A DNA stretch of 5,715 bases. Source: Cellvibrionales bacterium UBA5860. GTDB taxonomy: Bacteria > Pseudomonadota > Gammaproteobacteria > Pseudomonadales > Porticoccaceae. The stretch spans positions 1 to 5,715 of the forward strand of contig DJFY01000120.1 of assembly GCA_002431545.1 (NCBI GenBank), read 5' to 3'. A model generated the notes under the pieces. The model had not been told where the DNA came from. It did no database searches and worked only from the letters and a program-made list of their open reading frames with translations. Position numbers and translations under genes: made by a program. This document shows positions 1 through 5,307 of the stretch, piece after piece (the first letter of the stretch is position 1; the number at the start of each line of letters is the position of its first letter).

Positions 1-415
1 GCCGGGAGCCATCGAAGACGAACTGCTGCTGCCCTACGACACCCGCAAAAAAAGCCGCTTCAAGGCCCAGGCCCGCAGTGGTCAATCCTGGGCGGTGATG
101 CTGCCACGGGGGCATATCCTGCGTGGCGGTACCGTATTGCAGAGTGAGGATGGCGCCCGGGTGCGGGTGCTGGCCGCTGAAGAGTTGATCAGCCAGGCCC
201 ACGGTGCTGATCCCTGGATACTGGCCCGGGCCGCCTACCACCTCGGCAACCGCCACGTGCCGGTGCAACTGGGCGAAGGCTGGCTGCGCTATCAGCACGA
301 CCATGTGCTCGACGCAATGGTGCGCGGCCTGGGTTTGGAGGTGGAAACCCTGAACCAGGCATTCGAGCCGGAAGACGGCGCCTATGCGGGTGGGCACGGT
401 CATCACCATGACTGA
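1..415 (+). CDS. ureE: Urease accessory protein UreE, 5'-truncated by the window edge
   Basis: UreE is the cytoplasmic nickel-binding metallochaperone that supplies Ni2+ to the UreDFG-urease complex. The reading frame is open from base 2 and gives 137 residues before the TGA at 413-415. UreE proteins are usually about 150-165 residues, so roughly 15-30 N-terminal residues lie outside the window. The visible part starts late in the N-terminal domain (LPYDTRKKSR, then a MLPRGHILRGG segment) and continues into the C-terminal metal-binding domain. GNRHVPVQ (His codon 254-256) matches the family's key interface nickel ligand. YQHDHVLDAM (His codons 296-298 and 302-304) matches the peripheral metal-binding HxH of Klebsiella UreE. 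The protein ends in a short His-rich tail, GGHGHHHD, much smaller than the roughly 10-His tail of Klebsiella. Its 3' end overlaps ureF by 8 bp, which implies co-transcription and probably coupled translation. Confidence 0.95.
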   Translation, partial: PGAIEDELLLPYDTRKKSRFKAQARSGQSWAVMLPRGHILRGGTVLQSEDGARVRVLAAEELISQAHGADPWILARAAYHLGNRHVPVQLGEGWLRYQHDHVLDAMVRGLGLEVETLNQAFEPEDGAYAGGHGHHHD

Positions 416-1100
416 GCCCAAGGCTGGATCGGGTGGTCCAAGTTCCCTGGCCCTGTTGCAACTGCTGCGTTTCAGTAGCCCGACGTTGCCGATCGGTGGT
501 TTTGCCTGGTCGCAGGGCCTGGAGACGGCGATTGAACGTAGCTGGGTGAGGGACCTCGAGAGCTTGATCGGCTGGCTGCGCGCTGTGCTGAACAGTAACT
601 TTGCCCGTCAGGAACTGCCCGTATTGAAGCGGCTGCTGGCAAGTCCGGATCAGGCCACCGAAGCGGGGTGGAACGAATTTATCCTCGCACTTCGCGAGAC
701 CAGCGAACTGCGGAGCGAAGATATACAAACCGGAAGGGCCCTGCGTCGTCTCGCCTGCTCGCTGGGTATTACAGATGCCCAACAGTGGCCGAGTCCGAAA
801 GAGATAGCTTATGTGACGGCCTATGCCCAGGTTTGTCGTCACTACCGGCTGGATTTTGAGGCAGCGGCAGTGGGTATGATCTGGAACTGGCTCGATAACC
901 AGGTGGCCGCGGCGATCAAACTTCTGCCGCTGGGTCAGACTGACGGACAGCGTGCGATCGGCGCGCTCTCTGAACATATCGGGGCGGTACTCGAGGCCGC
1001 GTCGACGGTGGCGAACGAAGATATAGGTATCAGCCTGCCAGGGCAGGTGATGGCGAGCATGTTGCACGAAACCCAATACAGCAGGTTGTTTCGCTCCTGA
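408..1100 (+). CDS. ureF: Urease accessory protein UreF
   Basis: UreF is an all-helical cytoplasmic protein that bridges UreD and the GTPase UreG in the urease activation complex and acts on UreG GTP hydrolysis during nickel insertion. From the ATG at 408 it has 230 residues, normal for the family. Recognisable segments are LPIGGFAWSQGLE (residues 27-39), the RETSELRSEDIQTGR helix (96-110), KLLPLGQ (171-177), and the C-terminal HETQYSRLFRS (220-230), which matches the conserved tail that contacts UreG. The start is not certain. The ATG at 408 gives an 8-bp overlap with ureE and a usual-length N-terminus, but only a loose G-rich upstream stretch (GGGTGGG, 388-394). An in-frame ATG at 384 has GGAAG at 370-374 and would add eight residues. 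I prefer 408 on family length. No frame breaks are seen. Confidence 0.95.
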   Translation: MTEPKAGSGGPSSLALLQLLRFSSPTLPIGGFAWSQGLETAIERSWVRDLESLIGWLRAVLNSNFARQELPVLKRLLASPDQATEAGWNEFILALRETSELRSEDIQTGRALRRLACSLGITDAQQWPSPKEIAYVTAYAQVCRHYRLDFEAAAVGMIWNWLDNQVAAAIKLLPLGQTDGQRAIGALSEHIGAVLEAASTVANEDIGISLPGQVMASMLHETQYSRLFRS

Positions 1101-1207
1101 ATAGCTTTGTTCAAGGTGGCTTTATTCCAGGACGGCTCTGGGCGATCAAGAGCTTCGTTCACGAATAGCTCCGTTTATGAGCAGCGCGGTTCGCGAATAA
1201 TTGACGG
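1099..1207 (+). repeat. Degenerate direct repeats and a hairpin in the ureF-ureG spacer
   Basis: The spacer between ureF and ureG holds related short blocks. GAATAGCT(TT or CC)GTT occurs at 1099-1111 and 1163-1175, exactly 64 bp apart, with 11 of 13 bases identical. TTC(A or G)CGAATA occurs at 1158-1167 and 1190-1199, exactly 32 bp apart, with 9 of 10 identical. A weaker related block (GGACGGCTCTG, 1130-1140) lies near the midpoint, and its differences from the first block are all transitions. An imperfect inverted repeat spans 1150-1171: GAGCT pairs with AGCTC, TCG pairs with CGA around a TTCA loop, and there is a two-base bulge. Together these suggest a decayed array with a period of about 32 bp, or a REP-like element. 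No open frame of note is present. The repeats are short, so coincidence is possible. Confidence 0.45.
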
Positions 1208-1236
1208 CAGACTCAAGTGAGGTGGCAGCAAATACG

Positions 1237-1872
1237 ATGAATAGTCCGGTTAATAAGCAGGCCTTGCGCGTAGGCATTGGCGGTCCGGTGGGCTCGGGCA
1301 AGACCGCCCTGGTGCTCAAGCTTTGTCTGGCACTGCGCGATCGCCTCAGCGTCGCTGTAGTGACTAACGATATCTACACGCGGGAGGATGCCGAGTTCCT
1401 CGACCGGCATCAGGCCCTGCCTTCGGAGCGGATTGTCGGCGTCGAGACCGGCGGTTGCCCGCACACCGCTATTCGAGAGGACGCGTCGATGAATCTGGCC
1501 GCGGTCGACGATCTCAACGCGCGGTTTCCCGATCTCGATATCGTTTTTATCGAAAGCGGGGGCGATAACCTGAGCGCGACATTCAGCCCGGAGCTTTCCG
1601 ATTTCACCGTCTACGTCATCGATGTATCTGCCGGTGACAAGATTCCGCGCAAGGGCGGCCCCGGCATTACCAAGTCAGACCTGCTGGTGATCAACAAGAC
1701 TGATCTCGCGCCCATTGTTGGTGCGTCTCTCGATGTGATGGCGCGCGATGCGAGCAAAATGCGTGGCGACAAGCCTTTTATCTTCGCCAATATGAAAACT
1801 GGTGACGGGCTTGGTTCGGTGATCGAAATTATCAGTGATCAGGGCATGTTGGAGTCGGCAGTGACAGCGTGA
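1237..1872 (+). CDS. ureG: Urease accessory GTPase UreG
   Basis: UreG is the SIMIBI-class GTPase that carries nickel and powers its insertion into apo-urease together with UreD and UreF. From the ATG at 1237 it has 211 residues, typical for UreG. All hallmark motifs are present: P-loop GPVGSGKT (residues 16-23); TNDIYTREDAEFL (43-55); the nickel-binding CPH motif within GVETGGCPHTAIRED (68-82; Cys74, His76); the ESGGDNL signature (106-112); and the guanine-specificity motif NKTD (153-156). The frame is open back to a TTG at 1201 just after a TAA, but that start lacks a good ribosome site and would add 12 residues the family does not have. GAGGTGG (1219-1225) precedes the ATG at 1237, somewhat far away. 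The gene lies 136 bp after ureF, an unusually wide gap for these partners, and is followed by 373 bp without a clear gene. Confidence 0.97.
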   Translation: MNSPVNKQALRVGIGGPVGSGKTALVLKLCLALRDRLSVAVVTNDIYTREDAEFLDRHQALPSERIVGVETGGCPHTAIREDASMNLAAVDDLNARFPDLDIVFIESGGDNLSATFSPELSDFTVYVIDVSAGDKIPRKGGPGITKSDLLVINKTDLAPIVGASLDVMARDASKMRGDKPFIFANMKTGDGLGSVIEIISDQGMLESAVTA

Positions 1873-2129
1873 TTGCGCCGCGCGCCTTGGCTGTGTCCAG
1901 TGCAGCCCTGGTTCGGGGCAATATTTTTATTCCCAGCCATCAGCGCTTTCGGAGACACGGGTCTTGAGGTTTTGCACTGTAATCGGGCGCTGTACTGCTC
2001 AAATATAGTGCGTAGGCGCGAAAGAAAACGATGAAACTTCATTGGCGTCGATAGCCAACAATCGCTTCTGCTCCGTGTTATCCAGCTTATACCGCAGTTG
2101 ATTGAAACCCCGCAGTCTTGCTTTTTGTC

Positions 2130-2145
2130 TGGCATGAGAAATGCT
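2130..2145 (+). promoter_or_regulatory. Candidate sigma-54 (-24/-12) promoter for urtA
   Basis: The 16 bases TGGCATGAGAAATGCT match the sigma-54 consensus TGGCAYRNNNNTTGCW at every fixed position except one (A for T just before TGC). The invariant GG and GC are present with the correct spacing. The expected transcription start is about 2156, giving a leader of about 90 nt before the urtA ATG at 2246. Sigma-54 promoters need an enhancer-binding activator. For a urea-uptake operon the obvious candidate is NtrC, which would switch the genes on under nitrogen limitation; that is inference. The promoter overlaps an in-frame upward extension of the urtA frame to an ATG at 2141, which argues against that longer start being used. 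Confidence 0.75.
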
Positions 2146-2197
2146 TTATCGTCAATGCACTTCTCGTTTCCAGATACCGGCCGGAGTGCCAGCGACA

Positions 2198-2211
2198 GGC
2201 GCGCAAGCGCC
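2198..2211 (+). other. GNRA-capped hairpin in the urtA leader
   Basis: GGCGC-GCAA-GCGCC is a perfect five-pair GC stem closed by a GCAA tetraloop, a member of the very stable GNRA class. It lies about 35 nt before the urtA start codon and would be inside the leader transcribed from the sigma-54 type promoter. It is not followed by a T-run, so it is not a terminator. Possible roles are mRNA stabilisation or spacing of the ribosome site, both inferred. A CCGGCCGG palindrome lies just upstream at 2177-2184. Confidence 0.45.
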
Positions 2212-2235
2212 AACGACGACTAACAAAAAAACTGT

Positions 2236-2240
2236 GGGAG
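2236..2240 (+). promoter_or_regulatory. Ribosome binding site of urtA
   Basis: GGGAG lies five bases before the ATG at 2246 and supports that start over the in-frame ATG at 2141, which lies inside the promoter. It also leaves a normal signal peptide at the N-terminus. Confidence 0.7.
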
Positions 2241-2245
2241 AAATC

Positions 2246-3565
2246 ATGATTAACTTTAAGTTTTCAGGAAAACGGCGCCGTTTCATCGGTCCGTTAGTAA
2301 AGACTTTGGCGTTATCGTTCGGCGTGTTGGCGATGGCCTTTGCCCAAGCTGCTGACACCATCAAGGTCGGCGTACTCCACTCCCTGTCGGGCACTATGGC
2401 GATTAGTGAAACCACGCTTAAAGACACGGTACTGATGCTGGTCGAGGAGCAAAACAAAAAAGGCGGACTACTGGGTAAGAAGCTCGAGCCTGTGGTCGTC
2501 GACCCGGCTTCTAACTGGCCATTGTTTGCCGAAAAAACCAAGGAGCTGCTGGGTAAGGAAAAAGTCGATGTGATCTTTGGCTGCTGGACGTCAGTGTCGC
2601 GTAAATCCGTGCTGCCGGTAATAGAGGAGATGAACGGCCTGCTGTTTTACCCGGTTCAATACGAGGGCGAAGAGTCTTCCAAAAACGTTTTCTATACTGG
2701 CGCGGCGCCCAATCAGCAGGCGATTCCGGCAGTCGATTATCTGATGAACGAGGTCGGCGTAAAACGCTGGGTACTGGCCGGCACCGACTACGTTTATCCC
2801 CGTACCACCAACAAAATTCTCGAGTCCTATCTCAAGAGCAAGGGCGTGGCCGCCGAGGACATCATGATCAATTACACGCCTTTCGGCCACTCCGACTGGC
2901 AGACTATTGTGTCCGACATCAAGAAATTCGGTTCTTCCGGTAAAAAGACCGCAGTGGTTTCCACCATTAATGGCGATGCCAATGTGCCCTTCTACAAGGA
3001 GCTGGGTAACCAGGGTATTTCTGCGGAGGACATCCCGGTGGTCGCCTTCTCCGTGGGCGAAGAGGAGTTGAGTGGTTTCGATACCTCGCCACTGGTAGGC
3101 CATCTGGCAGCATGGAATTACTTCATGAGTGCCGACGCCGATGTAAACGAAAGTTTTATCGATAGCTGGCACAGCTACATCAAGGATGAAAAGCGCGTCA
3201 CCAACGACCCAATGGAAGCGACTTACATCGGCTTCAAGATGTGGGCCAAGGCTGTTGAGAAGGCCGGTACCACGGAAGTCGACAAAGTGCGCCCGGCCAT
3301 GTACGGCATCACCGTGCCCAACCTGACCGGCGGTACCGCGAAAATGCTGCCGAACCACCACCTGACCAAGCCGGTCCTGATCGGTGAGATTCAGGAAGAC
3401 GGTCAGTTTGAAATCGTCTGGCAAACTGAGGGCGAGGTCCCCGGCGATGCCTGGACGGACTTCCTGCCGGAGAGCGCCAAGATCGTTTCCGACTGGCAGG
3501 ACCCGAAGATCAAGTGCGGTAACTACAATACCGAGACCAAAACCTGTTCAGGGCAAAACTACTGA
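2246..3565 (+). CDS. urtA: Urea ABC transporter substrate-binding protein UrtA
   Basis: UrtA is the periplasmic type I binding protein that captures urea and delivers it to the UrtBC permease. The 439-residue product is full length for the family. Residues 1-35 look like an export signal: a basic start with GKRRRF (8-13), a hydrophobic stretch (17-33), and a likely cleavage after AQA at residue 35. The mature protein begins ADTIKVGVLHSLSGTMAISE, the usual first strand and loop of amide/urea-binding proteins. Further family segments are GCWTSVSRKSVLPV (from 112), LLFYPVQYEGEES (from 132), and then YTGAAPNQQ, all around the ligand cleft. The C-terminus has a Cys pair (KCGNYNTETKTCSG), which could form a disulfide in the periplasm. 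It is the first gene after the sigma-54 type promoter and is followed by a strong hairpin with a T-run, a layout common for binding-protein genes that are made in excess over their permeases. The related branched-chain amino acid binding proteins are less likely, because urea-system neighbours and UrtA-specific motifs agree. Confidence 0.96.
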   Translation: MINFKFSGKRRRFIGPLVKTLALSFGVLAMAFAQAADTIKVGVLHSLSGTMAISETTLKDTVLMLVEEQNKKGGLLGKKLEPVVVDPASNWPLFAEKTKELLGKEKVDVIFGCWTSVSRKSVLPVIEEMNGLLFYPVQYEGEESSKNVFYTGAAPNQQAIPAVDYLMNEVGVKRWVLAGTDYVYPRTTNKILESYLKSKGVAAEDIMINYTPFGHSDWQTIVSDIKKFGSSGKKTAVVSTINGDANVPFYKELGNQGISAEDIPVVAFSVGEEELSGFDTSPLVGHLAAWNYFMSADADVNESFIDSWHSYIKDEKRVTNDPMEATYIGFKMWAKAVEKAGTTEVDKVRPAMYGITVPNLTGGTAKMLPNHHLTKPVLIGEIQEDGQFEIVWQTEGEVPGDAWTDFLPESAKIVSDWQDPKIKCGNYNTETKTCSGQNY

Positions 3566-3591
3566 TTCAGCGCTGTATAGTGCGCTCCACC

Positions 3592-3634
3592 CCGGCTCCG
3601 CCTTCGATTTAAAGGAGGTTGGAGCCGGTTTTTT
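3592..3634 (+). terminator. Intrinsic terminator or attenuator between urtA and urtB
   Basis: CCGGCTCC (3592-3599) pairs perfectly with GGAGCCGG (3621-3628), and six T residues follow directly (3629-3634). Inside the arm, CCTT (3601-3604) can pair with AAGG (3612-3615), lengthening the structure. It lies 26 bp after the urtA stop and 35 bp before urtB, with no obvious promoter between. It therefore probably acts as a partial terminator, leaving urtA mRNA more abundant and its 3' end protected while some transcription continues into urtBC. The degree of read-through cannot be read from sequence. Confidence 0.85.
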
Positions 3635-3669
3635 ATTCCCCTGATATTAGCCCTGAACGGTAACGGGTA

Positions 3670-5304
3670 ATGATAAGAATATTTGCCGGATTGCTGGGTG
3701 TAGTGCTCTGCCTTTCCGCAGTTCCTGGTGTTGCCGAAAGCAAGCCTGAATCCGAGCGTTTCGCCGAGACACTGGCGCAACTGACGACGCGCAGTTTTTC
3801 CGAAAAGGCCAAGGTGATTGAAGCGCTGGCAGCGCTGAACGACGAGCGGGTGCCCTCAGTACTCGAAAGTTTGCTCGATGGTCGCTTGTATTACCGCAAG
3901 TCAGACCGGGAAATGCTGCATGTGGAAAAACGCGACAGGGCACTATTAGCCACTGCGGTTCTCAGCGGCGAAGTCCTCGGTGAAGTTGGCAAGCGCTCGG
4001 TCAAAAAGATCAGCGTGAACAACGCCCTACGGCGCCAGCTGCGAGGTTTGATCGCCGCTTTTCAGTTACAGCACAAGGCTGCGGATCAGCGTATGTCCGC
4101 GGCCCAGGAGATGATCAAAAGCCCGGCGGCAGAATATCTCGAGCCTCTGGAACGAGCCATTGCCGCGGAATCTGTTCCCGGAGTTAGACGGCGAATGGAA
4201 ACGGCGCGTTCGATGATTTTACTCGACAGCGAAGATCCCGGGTTGCGGCTTGCGGCTGTCGAGGAATTGCGCGGCGTCAGCGACAAGCACGTTATGACGA
4301 TACTGACCCAGCTGTTGGCCGAAGACGGCACCGGCGGTGCCGGGGAAAAGGATGCCGCGGTCAGAGAGGCGGCGCAGGATGTGCTGGCCGGCCTGCATAC
4401 GCGCGCGCGCATCTACAAGTTTGTCGAGGACCTGTTCTTCGGTGTCAGCGCCGGCTCGGTGTTGTTGCTGGCGGCGATCGGCCTGGCCATCACCTTCGGG
4501 GTGATGGGGGTGATCAACATGGCCCACGGCGAGATGATCATGCTCGGTGCCTACACCACTTATGTGGTGCAGTTGTTGATGCCCAATCATATCGGCCTGT
4601 CGTTGGTGGTCGCAGTACCCGCGGCCTTTCTCGTTGCCGGGTTGTTTGGCGTGGTTATCGAGCGCGGTGTGATTCGCTTCCTGTATGGGCGGCCGCTGGA
4701 AACCCTGCTTGCCACCTTCGGTATCAGCCTGATTCTGCAGCAGTTGGTGCGCACCATTTTTACGCCGCTGAACCGATCGGTGATCACACCGGACTGGATG
4801 AGCGGGTCCTGGGAAATCAACGGCATGCTGTCGCTCACTTACAACCGGCTCTACATTATTTTGTTTTCGCTCGGGGTGTTACTCGCGTTGATGCAGGTCC
4901 TCAAGCGGACCCTGTTTGGCTTGCAGATGCGTGCGGTGACCCAAAACCGGCCGATGGCAAGTTCCATGGGCATCCGCACCGGCTGGGTGGATGCCATGAC
5001 CTTCGGTCTCGGTTCCGGCATCGCCGGTATCGCCGGTGTGGCACTGAGCCAGTTGACCAATGTCGGACCGAACCTGGGGCAGGCCTACATCATCGACTCC
5101 TTCATGGTGGTGGTGTTCGGTGGCGTGGGTAATCTACTGGGGACTTTCGTTGGCGCGATGAGCCTGGGCATCGTCAACAAGTTTGCCGAACCGATTGTGG
5201 GTGCGGTGCTGGCCAAGATTTTGATTCTGGTGTTTGTGATTTTGTTTATTCAGCGCCGGCCCCGGGGCCTGTTTGCGCTGAAAGGCCGATTTGTTGAGGA
5301 CTGA
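3670..5304 (+). CDS. urtB: Urea ABC transporter permease UrtB, long form with periplasmic N-terminal domain
   Basis: UrtB is one of two inner-membrane permease subunits of the urea importer, related to LivH of branched-chain amino acid transport. The product has 544 residues. Residues 1-22 form a signal peptide or anchor (hydrophobic 5-20, possible cut after GVA). About 23-245 is a soluble, alanine- and charge-rich helical region. Its last part (roughly 140-245) reads as HEAT-like helix pairs, such as DPGLRLAAVEELRGVSDKHV. From about 250 to 535 lies the permease core: IYKFVEDLFFGVSAGSVLLLAAIG, the conserved GVINMAHGEMIMLGAY (280-295), and the cytoplasmic coupling loop FGLQMRAVTQNRPMASSMGI (416-435) expected to contact the ATPases. 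The helical core alone would be about 290 residues, as in LivH. Long forms of this kind are usual in proteobacterial UrtB, though the extra domain's role is not known to me. The ribosome site is weak (ACGGGTA). urtC starts 3 bp after the stop. Confidence 0.95.
   Translation: MIRIFAGLLGVVLCLSAVPGVAESKPESERFAETLAQLTTRSFSEKAKVIEALAALNDERVPSVLESLLDGRLYYRKSDREMLHVEKRDRALLATAVLSGEVLGEVGKRSVKKISVNNALRRQLRGLIAAFQLQHKAADQRMSAAQEMIKSPAAEYLEPLERAIAAESVPGVRRRMETARSMILLDSEDPGLRLAAVEELRGVSDKHVMTILTQLLAEDGTGGAGEKDAAVREAAQDVLAGLHTRARIYKFVEDLFFGVSAGSVLLLAAIGLAITFGVMGVINMAHGEMIMLGAYTTYVVQLLMPNHIGLSLVVAVPAAFLVAGLFGVVIERGVIRFLYGRPLETLLATFGISLILQQLVRTIFTPLNRSVITPDWMSGSWEINGMLSLTYNRLYIILFSLGVLLALMQVLKRTLFGLQMRAVTQNRPMASSMGIRTGWVDAMTFGLGSGIAGIAGVALSQLTNVGPNLGQAYIIDSFMVVVFGGVGNLLGTFVGAMSLGIVNKFAEPIVGAVLAKILILVFVILFIQRRPRGLFALKGRFVED
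5296..5300 (+). promoter_or_regulatory. Ribosome binding site of urtC inside the urtB end
   Basis: GAGGA lies seven bases before the urtC ATG at 5308 and within the last codons of urtB, whose TGA is at 5302-5304. Termination and restart are therefore close enough for coupled translation of the two permease subunits. Confidence 0.7.
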
Positions 5305-5307
5305 TCG

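Larger units (their letters stand above)
1873..2245 (+). other. Non-coding region between ureG and urtA
   Basis: No convincing gene is seen in this 373-bp stretch. It is less GC-rich than the flanking genes. Its 3' part contains the sigma-54 type promoter and the urtA leader, listed separately. Upstream of the promoter are two small inverted repeats: ATGAA-AC-TTCAT at 2031-2042 and TTGGC-(7)-GCCAA at 2042-2058. They abut one another and could be protein-binding sites or merely chance. A CCGCAGT repeat occurs at about 2093-2099 and 2110-2116. TGCACT, which resembles an NtrC half-site, occurs at 1973-1978 and again downstream of the promoter at 2156-2161, but no full NtrC dyad is visible. No strong terminator follows ureG, so some read-through from the ure genes into urtA is possible. 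Confidence 0.6.

Noticed and set aside
189..1076. Long minus-strand open frame of 295 codons opposite ureE and ureF
   Set aside because: It is antisense to two clearly recognised genes, has low-complexity Arg/Pro/Gly-rich content and no family resemblance.
1201..1236. TTG start giving UreG 12 extra residues
   Set aside because: No good ribosome site precedes it, the extra residues do not belong to the UreG family, and an ATG at 1237 gives the expected length.
1889..1930. Possible terminator after ureG (GGCTG-(9)-CAGCC with a later T-run)
   Set aside because: The stem is only five pairs and the T-run starts 16 bases beyond it, so it does not fit an intrinsic terminator.
1973..1990. Possible NtrC site beginning TGCACT
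   Set aside because: Only the left half matches; the right half agrees at about half of the positions for either spacing, so I would not call it.
1839..2213. Minus-strand frame of 124 codons across the end of ureG and the spacer
   Set aside because: It runs into ureG antisense, its composition is not protein-like overall, and it crosses the sigma-54 type promoter.
2141..2245. ATG at 2141 as the urtA start
   Set aside because: It lies within the -12 part of the promoter and before the predicted transcription start, and it would bury the signal peptide behind 35 residues.
2591..3424. Minus-strand open frame of 277 codons opposite urtA
   Set aside because: It mirrors the codon pattern of urtA, whose + strand product is unmistakable; no ribosome site or family motif is seen.
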